A stretch of 43,192 bases of DNA, taken from an uncultured Porphyromonadaceae bacterium. Lineage in GTDB: Bacteria; Bacteroidota; Bacteroidia; Bacteroidales; Muribaculaceae. Location of the stretch: the NCBI GenBank assembly GCA_947176605.1, contig CAMWRH010000020.1, forward strand, positions 1-43,192. The letters are read 5' to 3'. Under the pieces are notes generated by a model, which had not been told where the DNA came from, ran no database searches, and worked only from the letters and a program-made list of their open reading frames with translations. The position numbers and the translations under genes were made by a program. Shown here piece by piece: positions 24,624-32,580 of the stretch. How positions within the stretch are numbered: position 1 is the stretch's first letter; the number at the start of each line of letters is the position of its first letter.

Positions 24624-24637
24624 ACGGTTTTCGGTTT
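24601..24637 (-). terminator. Perfect 13-bp hairpin with T-run, overlapping the tetR promoter
   Basis: AAACCGAAAACCG (24607-24619) and its exact complement (24625-24637) flank CAAAA; on the minus strand TTTTTTATT follows. It can end the transcript of the truncated gene at 24759-25358, but it equally covers the spacer of the tetR promoter and may be a TetR operator. Confidence 0.75.
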
Positions 24638-24758
24638 CTTAATCTGCATCAATCCGAAGGCGCGAATGGGGTGTGTTTTTATGTACCGTGCATTCTACGG
24701 ATGAGTAAATCTGCTACTGTGATGTATGATGTCCATCGGTAAGCCCGGTGTTCCCGGA

Positions 24759-25358
24759 TTAATCTACATACGCTTTGTATGATTTTCCGGCTACTGTGAC
24801 GATATAGATGCCGCGTGGCAGATTGCGGAATCTATTGTCGTTGCTGGCGTATCGTCTGCCTGCGATGTCATGGATGCAGACAGAGTAGGATGAGTCTATT
24901 TCCAAGGTGCCTTTGCCTGTTTTTATAAATGACTCCTCGTTGGGTGCTGCAATTCCGGATGTGCCGGATGCAAGATATATTGTGCGGTTGTCAATTTCCG
25001 CTTTTGTCAGAACCATAGCGCCACCGCCTGAATAAAACTCAAGATTGCCAAGCGGACCACCGGCTCCGCCAATACCACTGAACCACGTGCCTTCTCCGGC
25101 ATATTTACCGGATTCAGCCTCCATACTCTCCACACTTTCAAAGAACGCCATATGCATTTTTGCAATATCGGGATTGTCGTTATCGGGCTCGACGCTCAGA
25201 CAGTATGCCACTCCCGAATTGGGTGCAGATGCCGGTAGGGCGTTGCCGTTATATTTCCAGACGGTGGTGTATTCACCCGGTTGGAGCGAGAAGTCGTACA
25301 TGAGCAGCCATTCGTTGCTCTCCTCATTGAGGAAATAGTGATTCCACCTCACGGGCAT
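24759..25358 (-). pseudogene. C-terminal remnant of a secreted protein with sorting-type tail
   Basis: A 199-residue open frame with no signal peptide, although its C-terminus looks like that of an exported Bacteroidota protein: the last 50 residues (VCIHDIAGRRYASNDNRFRN, then LPRGIYIVTVAGKSYKAYVD) match the GxYIVxxxGKSYK pattern of type IX-like sorting tails. An in-frame TGA at 25380-25382 lies 22 bp before the ATG, and only about 80 bp separate it from the tdh stop, so there is no room for the missing N-terminus. I therefore call it a truncated gene; a short cytosolic protein remains possible. The start codon sits inside the loop of an inverted repeat (25339-25382). Confidence 0.55.
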
Positions 25359-25382
25359 AGGGTGGGCCGAAAGGTGGAATCA
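25339..25382. repeat. 11-bp inverted repeat around the start of the truncated gene
   Basis: TGATTCCACCT (25339-25349) and its complement (25372-25382) are separated by 22 bp that include the putative ATG. This could mark a deletion endpoint or mask the start codon in the mRNA. Confidence 0.65.
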
Positions 25383-25461
25383 TGTATAAGAGGTGACGGT
25401 CATTAGTCGCTATGTGTCGAGTCGATATGGGGCAGTGAGTTACGTTGCAGCTGCCAGAGGA

Positions 25462-26466
25462 TCAGAGGGCCGGTTCGAGGAGGGAGTGGTGGTGGATCGC
25501 GGCGGGGGCGGCGATGCCGAATTTCTGGCGCAGATGGCTGATCATGTCTACCGTCATGGCCTCAAGGTCGTACTCCGGATGCCAGTCCCATTCCTCACGG
25601 GCACAGGTGTCGTCAAGACTGTTGGGCCAGGAGTCGGCTATCTTCTGGCGTAGCGGATCAAGGTCGTAGGTCATGCGGAAGTCGGGGATGTGCTCGCGGA
25701 TCTTGTTGTAGATAATCTCCGGGTCGAAGCTCATCGAGGCGATGTTGAATGAGTTGCGGTGGCGCAGACGCGTCGGGTCTGCCTCCATGATCTCAATCGC
25801 GGCACGAAGCGCGTCGGGCATGTACATCATGTCCATGAAAGTGCCGGGCTTCAGCGGGCAGTGGAATTCCTCACCCTTTACGGCTGAGTAGTAGATGTCG
25901 ACGGCATAGTCGGTCGTGCCGCCGCCGGGAGGCGCCACGTAACTGATCAGACCCGGGAAACGCACCGACCGCGCATCCACGCCGAAACGGCGTGCGTAAT
26001 AGTCGGAAAGCATCTCGCCCGTCACTTTAGTCACGCCGTAGATGGTCTGCGGACGCTGTATGGTGTCCTGCGGTGTGCGGTCAGCCGGAGTGTCGGGACC
26101 GAACGAACCGATTGAACTCGGGGTAAACAGGGCGCATTTCTTTTCGCGCGAAATCTCAAGACAGTTGTAGAGTCCGCCTACGCCGATTTTCCAGGCCAAC
26201 TGGGGTTTTGCTTCGGCCACGGCGCTCAGCAGAGCCGCAAGATTATAGATCGTGTCAATCTGATACTTGTCGACGGCCTCGGCTATCTGACCGGGGTTGG
26301 TGATGTCCACTTCCGCTGCCGGACCGCTTTCGAGCAGTTCGCCCTTCGGTTCTGCACCACGGATGAAGCCGGCCACCACATTGCCTGTGGGGTATTCCTT
26401 GCGGAGACGCATCGTCAGTTCGCTGCCGATCTGGCCGGTGGCCCCGATAATCAGGATATTTTTCAT
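25462..26466 (-). CDS. L-threonine 3-dehydrogenase, short-chain (SDR) type
   Basis: A 334-residue NAD-dependent enzyme of the extended SDR family, resembling the UDP-galactose-epimerase-like threonine dehydrogenases that oxidise L-threonine to 2-amino-3-ketobutyrate. Visible features: nucleotide loop GATGQIG at 8-14, TPSSIGSFGPDTP with the catalytic Ser/Thr, catalytic Y143 and K147 in TIYGVTKVTGE, and the substrate-loop region GGGTTDYAVDIYY. The start at 26466 is right before MKNILIIGATG and has a good promoter upstream. The partner 2-amino-3-ketobutyrate ligase (kbl) is not in the window. Another extended-SDR epimerase is the alternative, less likely. Confidence 0.88.
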   Translation of the reverse strand: MKNILIIGATGQIGSELTMRLRKEYPTGNVVAGFIRGAEPKGELLESGPAAEVDITNPGQIAEAVDKYQIDTIYNLAALLSAVAEAKPQLAWKIGVGGLYNCLEISREKKCALFTPSSIGSFGPDTPADRTPQDTIQRPQTIYGVTKVTGEMLSDYYARRFGVDARSVRFPGLISYVAPPGGGTTDYAVDIYYSAVKGEEFHCPLKPGTFMDMMYMPDALRAAIEIMEADPTRLRHRNSFNIASMSFDPEIIYNKIREHIPDFRMTYDLDPLRQKIADSWPNSLDDTCAREEWDWHPEYDLEAMTVDMISHLRQKFGIAAPAAIHHHSLLEPAL

Positions 26467-26555
26467 GATGTTGTCTGTGGATGATGTAGATTCAGGTTGT
26501 GCCGCTGCGGCAATGGCTCCCGTATAGGGAAGGCATATGTCTGCGGGCGGCACTG

Positions 26556-26586
26556 CAAAATTAAGTACTTCCCGCCAATCTACAAA
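26556..26586 (-). promoter_or_regulatory. Bacteroidota-type promoter of the threonine dehydrogenase gene
   Basis: Minus strand: TTTG (complement of 26583-26586), 19-bp spacer, TAATTTTG (complement of 26556-26563). The predicted leader is about 85 nt. Confidence 0.75.
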
Positions 26587-26631
26587 ATATCTGTCATCTT
26601 TTTTGCCTTGTCACTGCGTAATGAATGCGCG

Positions 26632-27789
26632 TCAGTGGCTCCGGATGAAGCTGAATATCGAGTCGCGGGCCGCCCGGCGTGCCGGAAGGGGGGAGAGTAT
26701 CAGGTCGTGGATGCCGGAGTCTATGACGCAGATGGTGGTGTTGGCGAAGCGGGAGGCTTCGTTGCGTATCATGGACGGATCGAGCACGGCATCGCCTGTA
26801 AGAAACTCCGGGGTGAAGTCGCACCCGGTGATCTTGCGGCTGCTGGTCATCACCAGAAGCGGCACGGCTATGTGGTCGCGGTTTTTAACGGTGCCGGAGT
26901 GCGCTGCGTCAATCGCGCCTATCCAGCCCCATTTCACGGGAGGTGAGTAGGTCATTTTCCAGTCGGTATTGTAGGTCCATTCGCCGTCATGGTCTTTGAG
27001 CAGGGAGTAGGCATAGCCGTCGCAGTGAGCCTGTTTTACTTCGGCTTCGGGGAAGAGCTTGCCGAGTTTGCCGATAAGTGGCGCGGCCACGTTGCGCATG
27101 AAGGCATTGTAGTTCCATTCCAGGAAAGGGGAGTCGGTCACTACGCGCTGCACCGGTATGCGCCGTCCCCGCGAGGCTGCGTAATAGGCCACGGTCAGTC
27201 CCCCCGTGGAGTGTCCGCCGAGAGTGATGTCGGTGATGCCGTCGCGCCGCATCTGACAGATGGCCGAATCAATGTCGGCGAAGTATTCACGCTGGTCGCG
27301 CACGTTGAAGGGGTATTGCCATGGTAGGCGGCTGCGGCCGTAGCGGCGCAGGTCGACGGCATAGAAGGCATAACCGGAGTCGACAAACTGCCGCCCCCAG
27401 TCGCCCTGGAAGAAATAGTCGTTGAAGCCGTGTACGTAGAGGAATCCCTTTTTTACGGCGTGCGCGGGGCGAAGGCGTATGATGGTGCAGCGGGCCGGCC
27501 CGTCGAAGGCTTCCCCCATGTCGACGAATCGCGACTCATACCCTTCGAGTATGTCGGGTCCCCATTGCCAGTCGTCGGGCATACGTTTTTCACCTGTGTA
27601 TTTGGAGTCCCAGCCGTCCCAGGTCAGATAGAATCGGCTGTCGGCGCTCCGGTTGCCAAGGCTGTCGCCGGTGGCGGCTGTGCGGAGCGGGGCGGATACG
27701 GTATTATCGGCAGCCGAGGAATGTGCGCCAAGCGAGGCGCATCCTAATATCGCTGCCATCATGGCGAGTGGAATCAGAGGTTTTTTCAT
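26632..27789 (-). CDS. Exported alpha/beta hydrolase (monoacylglycerol lipase-like)
   Basis: A 385-residue serine hydrolase. The N-terminus MKKPLIPLAMMAAILGC carries a hydrophobic signal with a possible lipobox ending at Cys17; alternatively cleavage is after AHSSAA. The alpha/beta core shows the oxyanion strand FLYVHGFNDYF, the nucleophile elbow GHSTGG (Ser194) and a late IDSGIHDLILS supplying the catalytic histidine, as in Hydrolase_4/monoacylglycerol lipases. It probably cleaves an ester in the periplasm or at the cell surface. It stands alone; upstream is an 18-bp minisatellite rather than a recognisable promoter. Confidence 0.88.
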   Translation of the reverse strand: MKKPLIPLAMMAAILGCASLGAHSSAADNTVSAPLRTAATGDSLGNRSADSRFYLTWDGWDSKYTGEKRMPDDWQWGPDILEGYESRFVDMGEAFDGPARCTIIRLRPAHAVKKGFLYVHGFNDYFFQGDWGRQFVDSGYAFYAVDLRRYGRSRLPWQYPFNVRDQREYFADIDSAICQMRRDGITDITLGGHSTGGLTVAYYAASRGRRIPVQRVVTDSPFLEWNYNAFMRNVAAPLIGKLGKLFPEAEVKQAHCDGYAYSLLKDHDGEWTYNTDWKMTYSPPVKWGWIGAIDAAHSGTVKNRDHIAVPLLVMTSSRKITGCDFTPEFLTGDAVLDPSMIRNEASRFANTTICVIDSGIHDLILSPLPARRAARDSIFSFIRSH

Positions 27790-27850
27790 ACCGTTATAAC
27801 GCTGACTTCCCCGGCAGGGTTGCGCCATCGTCTGTCAAAATCGCTGACCC

Positions 27851-27992
27851 GTGATGATCAGCCGGCGCGTAGTGACAGGCAGATCCGTGATGACAGGCCC
27901 CCGTAATGATCGGCAGACTCGTGATGATAGGTAGACCCGTGATGACAGGCAGATAAATTATGACCGGCAGATCCGTGATTGCTGCATGTGCC
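27851..27992. repeat. 18-bp minisatellite, eight degenerate units
   Basis: Units begin at 27851, 27869, 27887 (16 bp long), 27903, 27921, 27939, 27957 and 27975; consensus GTGATGACAGGCAGATCC. It fills most of the 304-bp gap between the hydrolase gene and tRNA-His. Neighbouring units share 12-16 of 18 positions, so the array is old or under weak constraint. No coding role is supported. Confidence 0.85.
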
Positions 27993-28093
27993 GACAGAAG
28001 TATGAGAGCTGTGATATATGTACAAAAAAAGAAGATTCCTCAGGCCGGGGGGCGGCACTGAGGAATCAGGAGTTGGGAGTTGGTTAAGGGGAG

Positions 28094-28168
28094 GGTGGAA
28101 GATGGGGCTCGAACCCACGACCTACGGAACCACAATCCGTCGCTCTAACCAACTGAGCTACATCCACC
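28094..28168 (-). tRNA. tRNA-His (GTG)
   Basis: Cloverleaf on the minus strand. An extra G at position -1 (28168) pairs with C73 (28094), the mark of histidine tRNA. The D arm is GCTCAGTTGGTTAGAGC, the anticodon loop is TTGTGGT with anticodon GTG, and the T arm is GTGGG-TTCGAGC-CCCAT. The acceptor stem has one T6:T67 mismatch. CCA is not encoded. A matching promoter lies upstream. Confidence 0.95.
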
Positions 28169-28209
28169 GTTTGGGCTTTTTGAAGTATCGTTCCTTCTCA
28201 AAAGCGATG

Positions 28210-28241
28210 CAAAGTTAGTCACTATTTTCGGAATCTCCAAA
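28210..28241 (-). promoter_or_regulatory. Promoter of tRNA-His
   Basis: Minus strand: TTTG (complement of 28238-28241), 20-bp spacer, TAACTTTG (complement of 28210-28217). The remainder of the gap to 28384 is AT-rich with nothing else recognised. Confidence 0.75.
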
Positions 28242-28384
28242 TCTTTTGACCAAAAAATTCAGATTTCTCGTTTTATATTAATGTATATTAGGATTTCAGC
28301 TCAATATTGCCCTGCTTATTGGTATTATTCCCCCGATTCAGGATTTTGTCCCGATGCCGCTATGCTTAGAAATATTACCGACAT

Positions 28385-28444
28385 TAAGACCGCTTCCGAC
28401 AAACAATGTAAGACCGCTTCCCCGACAAAGGAATGTAAAACCGC
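28385..28444. repeat. Tandem TAAGACCGCTTCC elements downstream of rho
   Basis: Copy A at 28385-28408, copy B at 28409-28435 (three extra bases), and a truncated copy (TAAAACCGC) at 28436-28444 that runs into the rho terminator stem. Copy A matches the element at 10131-10154, after the LRR gene, at 21 of 24 positions. Confidence 0.75.
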
Positions 28445-28475
28445 CCCGATCCATGTCCGTGGGAATCGGGGCGGT
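28437..28475 (-). terminator. Terminator of rho
   Basis: An 11-bp perfect GC-rich stem, ACCGCCCCGAT at 28440-28450 with its complement at 28465-28475 and a 14-nt loop. On the minus strand TTTT follows (complement of 28437-28440). Confidence 0.8.
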
Positions 28476-28504
28476 GATTAATTCCAAATCTTCGTGGGTC
28501 GCGG

Positions 28505-30736
28505 TCACTTATCCATGGTCACGAGGAGTTCCTCGTTGGTACGGGTCAGTTCCATACGTTTTTTCATGAATTCCATGGCTTCGAGAGAATTCATGTCGGC
28601 CAGATAGTTGCGGAGTATCCACATGCGGCTGAGTGTCTCGTCGCTAAGCAGCAGGTCGTCGCGGCGCGTGGAGGATGCGATGATGTCCACGGCAGGGAAG
28701 ATGCGCTTGTTGGAGAGTTTGCGGTCGAGCTGCAGCTCCATGTTGCCGGTGCCTTTGAATTCCTCGAAGATCACTTCGTCCATCTTTGAGGATGTCTCGG
28801 TGAGGGCCGTGGCGATGATGGTCAGCGAACCTCCGTTCTCAATATTGCGGGCCGCGCCGAAGAAGCGTTTCGGACGCTGCAGGGCGTTGGCGTCGACACC
28901 GCCCGAAAGTATCTTGCCCGAGGCCGGAGATACGGTATTGTACGCACGTGCAAGGCGGGTGATCGAATCGAGCATTATCACCACATCATGGCCGCACTCT
29001 ACGAGGCGTTTGGCCTTTTCGAGCACTATGCCGGCGATTTTCACATGCCGGTCGGCCGGCTCGTCGAATGTGGAGGCTATCACCTCGGCGTTGACGCTGC
29101 GGGCCATGTCGGTCACCTCCTCCGGACGCTCATCGATCAGAAGCATGATGATGTAGGTCTCGGGATGATTCTCGGCTATGGCGTTGGCGATGTCTTTAAG
29201 CAGGATGGTCTTACCGGTCTTCGGCGGAGCCACGATAAGGGCGCGCTGACCTTTGCCTATCGGGGCAAACATATCCACCACGCGGGTCGATATATTGGAG
29301 GTGCGTCCTCGCGTGAGGTTGAATTTTTCATCCGGGAAGAGGGGCACGAGATGCTCGAAGGGCACACGGTCGCGGATCTGCTCCGGGAGCAGGCCATTGA
29401 CCGATATCACGCGGCAGAGCGGGAAATATTTCTCACCCTCGCGCGGAGGGCGGATTGAGGCTTCCACCACATCGCCGGTCTTGAGTCCGAACTCCTTTAT
29501 TACATTCTGCGGCACGTATACGTCGTCGGGCGAAGCCAGGTAGTTGTAGTCGCTTGAGCGGAGGAATCCGAATCCCTCGGGCATCAGTTCGAGCACACCG
29601 AAGCAATTGAATATCCCCTCGAAGTCGTATTGCTCCATCTGCTGCTTTTCGAGGCGCTGCTGCATGCGCTGCTGCATACGCTGCTTTTTCGACAGGCGCT
29701 GCGGCTGCTGCGGCTGCATGGCCTCGCGCACCACTTTGGGAGTCTGCGTATTGGCTCCGGGCTCGGCTATGATTACGGGTTTGGCTGCCTCGGCGGCGGC
29801 TGCCTCTTCGATTTCACGCTGCGAACGGGGCTTGAATGTCTTTCCTTTGGCATTGGAGAAGAAGGAGTCGAGTCCGGCCTGGCGTTTGGCATTCCCTTTC
29901 TGTTCGTTGGGCTGCGCCTGGCGCTGGAAGCGGTTGTCGCCCTGCTGGCGCTGTGCCGAAGGGTGCTGCGGCTGCTGTTCGCGCTGGCCGGTGAGTGTGT
30001 CGTTGCCGGCCGGAAGCAGCGCGGCGGGAGCCGGCTGGGGCTGCTGACCGAAGTCGGGGAGTGCGAGTGGCATTGTGTCGGGGAGGGGTGCGGAGGGGGT
30101 GTCGGAGGCCGGAGCGGATTCGCCGTCGGCGGCAGATGCCGGAGCGCCGGCGCCGCTTTTTTCAGCTTCCAGGGCGGCACGCGCGGCCGCTTCGGCGGCC
30201 TTAAGGGCTTTCGACTTACGCCCGCGGCGTTTCGAAAGGGTAGCCAGCAACTCGGCCGGCGACATATCCTTAAATTCGAGGGGGAGGGTGGAGGTGAGGT
30301 TGTTTTCCTGTTTCTGATTATCCTGAGGCATGGCCTTCGGGGTAGGGTCGGCCTGATCGCCGGCGTTTGCCATCGGGCCTTTTGTATTGCTGTTGTTCTT
30401 CGGTCCGGGTTTGCGTCCGCGTTTCTTTGGGGCGGACTGATCGGGGGCTGCATCGGCGGTGCCTTCGGTCTCGGCGGCTCCCGTGTCGGGTGTGCCTTCA
30501 TTGGCGTTGCCTCCCTGACGCGAGTCTTTGGGGGTGCGTTTCTGGCGGGGTTTACGCTCTTTCTTGCCGCTTAATGCCGAGACCTCGGCTTTGGCGGTGT
30601 AGATGGCCTGATTGTCGAGGATATGATAGATCTGTTCTATCAGTTCGCTCTCATTCGGGTTTTTCATTCCCATGGTGCCGGCTATTTCTGTCACTTGAGC
30701 CGGATCCATGTCGTTAAGTTCCTGTAGGGTATACAT
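28505..30736 (-). CDS. rho: Transcription termination factor Rho with long disordered insertion
   Basis: A 743-residue Rho hexamer subunit, much longer than the roughly 420 residues of E. coli Rho. The N-terminal Rho_N helices are split: [20 protein letters not shown] opens the protein, and a related [19 protein letters not shown] follows near 170. Between and after these lie long P/Q/A/K-rich low-complexity stretches up to about residue 370. The conserved core then follows: cold-shock RNA-binding [14 protein letters not shown], Walker A APPKTGKT, Walker [17 protein letters not shown] and the Q/R-loop region. Disordered insertions in Bacteroides Rho have been linked to phase separation and gut fitness. 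Start 30736 was chosen as the family N-terminus. Confidence 0.96.
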   Translation of the reverse strand: MYTLQELNDMDPAQVTEIAGTMGMKNPNESELIEQIYHILDNQAIYTAKAEVSALSGKKERKPRQKRTPKDSRQGGNANEGTPDTGAAETEGTADAAPDQSAPKKRGRKPGPKNNSNTKGPMANAGDQADPTPKAMPQDNQKQENNLTSTLPLEFKDMSPAELLATLSKRRGRKSKALKAAEAAARAALEAEKSGAGAPASAADGESAPASDTPSAPLPDTMPLALPDFGQQPQPAPAALLPAGNDTLTGQREQQPQHPSAQRQQGDNRFQRQAQPNEQKGNAKRQAGLDSFFSNAKGKTFKPRSQREIEEAAAAEAAKPVIIAEPGANTQTPKVVREAMQPQQPQRLSKKQRMQQRMQQRLEKQQMEQYDFEGIFNCFGVLELMPEGFGFLRSSDYNYLASPDDVYVPQNVIKEFGLKTGDVVEASIRPPREGEKYFPLCRVISVNGLLPEQIRDRVPFEHLVPLFPDEKFNLTRGRTSNISTRVVDMFAPIGKGQRALIVAPPKTGKTILLKDIANAIAENHPETYIIMLLIDERPEEVTDMARSVNAEVIASTFDEPADRHVKIAGIVLEKAKRLVECGHDVVIMLDSITRLARAYNTVSPASGKILSGGVDANALQRPKRFFGAARNIENGGSLTIIATALTETSSKMDEVIFEEFKGTGNMELQLDRKLSNKRIFPAVDIIASSTRRDDLLLSDETLSRMWILRNYLADMNSLEAMEFMKKRMELTRTNEELLVTMDK

Positions 30737-30986
30737 AGAGGGGTATGATAATGCTGTGCGGGCGGGCATATCCGGTCAGTCAGCCGTATTGAAATTGATA
30801 AGGGGAATATGGCTAAGATGGATATAAGGAGGAGAATGCGTCCTGCCGATTCTTTTTTGTTGGAAATTCTGGCGGGAATCGGCGGCAGACCATGTGTAGA
30901 TGTGGAAGTATGCCCGCGCCGGGCTTGGATACGCGATGATAAAATATCGTATTATCTCGCCTGTGTCAGGTGAGAAGTATTCAATG

Positions 30987-31017
30987 CAAAATTACAATAT
31001 TAATTTTAATTTTGCAA
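30987..31017 (-). promoter_or_regulatory. Promoter of rho, far upstream
   Basis: Minus strand: TTG (complement of 31015-31017), 20-bp spacer, TAATTTTG (complement of 30987-30994). Transcription from about 30980 gives a leader of about 245 nt. A second TAATTTTG on the plus strand (31007-31014) makes the site a 9-bp inverted repeat. The 365-bp gap 30737-31101 holds no other gene. Confidence 0.7.
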
Positions 31018-31101
31018 GTCAGATATATCTCTTGACGGATAATCTATCACACATAACGCGTTTGGGACATTATCTGTTCATCTCCGGCAGCCGGTTTTTT
31101 T

Positions 31102-32571
31102 TCATTCGGGGCCTTTGCGGCGGCAGTGCCATACGCGTGGTTCGGTGCCGTCGAGCAGCTCGGTGGCGGCACGGCGTATGCCGGGGATCCACACTGCCAT
31201 GTCGTCTGACTGTCGTGCCAGCAGCCAGATGTGCTGACGCAGGGCGGCGGTCACATGATGCTCTTTGAGTATGTGTGTGATCAGTTTGGTGGCCCGGTTA
31301 CCTATCGGCATGCGCTCGCCGGGCCGTGGATGGCGCCACCGGTAATTCTCCGGTGGGCAGGGCAGATAGGCTTCGTCGGCGCTGCACTGCTTTATTCTTG
31401 ACATAAGTCTTGCACGCTCGGCATTATCTTCAGTGGTCAGTTGTTCCCATACGTCAGAGGGTGCTTCTTCTGCTTTGCCGTGGAGTGGGGATAGGCGCAG
31501 CCCGGCCGAGGTGGCCGTGATTTCGGCTTCGGGGAGCCGCCAGCGGGCTCCTGCCTGCGGTCGGCCTCCGTCGGCCTGCTCCACGAGCGCAGCCATTTCG
31601 GCCGCCTGGGCCGGAGTGCCTCCGTGCGGCATGATCCAGTGGCGTATCAGTGTCCGCGGCGACGGAAATTCTCGCAGACGCTCCCAGTCGAGCAGGGTGC
31701 CGGCTGATTCAAGGGCTTTGGCTACGGCATATTCCACCACGCGGCATTCTTCGTCCATCAGCCGCAGTGTGGTCTGCATGGCGGTATGTGCTCCGCTCCA
31801 GCGCGATTCGAGGGCGGGGATGATGCGGTGGCGCAAGAAGTTGCGCCGATAGTCGTCGGTCAGGTTGGTGGAGTCGGTCACGTAAAGGGTTGAAGCATCC
31901 CCGGAAGGGGACACGGCACCCAGAATCAAGAGTATCTCGCGGCGCGACAGATGCAGCAGCGGGCGCAGCACCCGGTCGGTGAGTGCCGTCATGCCGCGCA
32001 GTCCGCGTGTGCCGCTGCCGCGCAGCAGGTTGAGCAGCAGAGTCTCTTCGTTGTCGTCGGCGTTGTGGCCGGTGGCTATGCGGCTGTAGCCGTGGCGGGC
32101 GCGGAGGGTGTCAAACCATTCGTGGCGCAGCTGCCGCGCCCCCATCTCTACCGACAGGGCATGTTGGCGGCAGTATCGCTCGGTGTCAAATGCCGTGAAG
32201 TGCGCCTCTGTGCCGGGGTATCGCTCCAGCATCCGGCGCACGCTCCGCTCGTCGCGTATGCTCTCTTCGCCGCGCAGCCGGAAGTTGACATGGGCCACTC
32301 CGAGCCTGAACTCCGGCCACCCCTCGGTGGCGAGGCGGAGCAGATGGAAGGCGGCCACGCTGTCGGGGCCGCCGCTCAGCCCGAGCAGCACGCTCTCTAT
32401 CCCGTGGCGGCGCAGCAGGCGGCGCAGACGTCGGCTTTCGCGCTGCAGCAGGGCGGCTCCGGCGCAGGGTGCGTAGGCGGTCGCGGACTCCGGAGGGGCA
32501 ATCTGATGTGTGCCGGGATCATTAATGTCGTCAGTATGATTGTGGCCGGTATGATTGTCGTCGGTATGCAT
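31102..32571 (-). CDS. tilS: tRNA(Ile)-lysidine synthase
   Basis: A 489-residue enzyme that converts the wobble cytidine of the CAU-anticodon tRNA(Ile) to lysidine using ATP and lysine. The PP-loop LLGLSGGPDSVAAFHLL is clear, followed by HVNFRLRGEES, the ATGHNADDNEETLLLNLLRGSG segment in two parts, and a C-terminal TilS domain (HPRPGERMPIG). The ATG at 32571, nine bases after the kinase stop, gives an N-terminal extension of about 40 residues rich in His, Asp and Asn, built from three 15-bp repeats. No later ATG precedes the PP-loop. It is the last gene of the efflux/two-component cluster, though unrelated in function. Confidence 0.94.
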   Translation of the reverse strand: MHTDDNHTGHNHTDDINDPGTHQIAPPESATAYAPCAGAALLQRESRRLRRLLRRHGIESVLLGLSGGPDSVAAFHLLRLATEGWPEFRLGVAHVNFRLRGEESIRDERSVRRMLERYPGTEAHFTAFDTERYCRQHALSVEMGARQLRHEWFDTLRARHGYSRIATGHNADDNEETLLLNLLRGSGTRGLRGMTALTDRVLRPLLHLSRREILLILGAVSPSGDASTLYVTDSTNLTDDYRRNFLRHRIIPALESRWSGAHTAMQTTLRLMDEECRVVEYAVAKALESAGTLLDWERLREFPSPRTLIRHWIMPHGGTPAQAAEMAALVEQADGGRPQAGARWRLPEAEITATSAGLRLSPLHGKAEEAPSDVWEQLTTEDNAERARLMSRIKQCSADEAYLPCPPENYRWRHPRPGERMPIGNRATKLITHILKEHHVTAALRQHIWLLARQSDDMAVWIPGIRRAATELLDGTEPRVWHCRRKGPE

Positions 32572-32580
32572 GGTGAGGTC

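Noticed and set aside
31086..31101. CCGGCAGCCGG followed by eight T on the plus strand near the tilS stop
   Set aside because: The stem is five base pairs with a one-base loop, too small to fold as a terminator, and no plus-strand gene precedes it.
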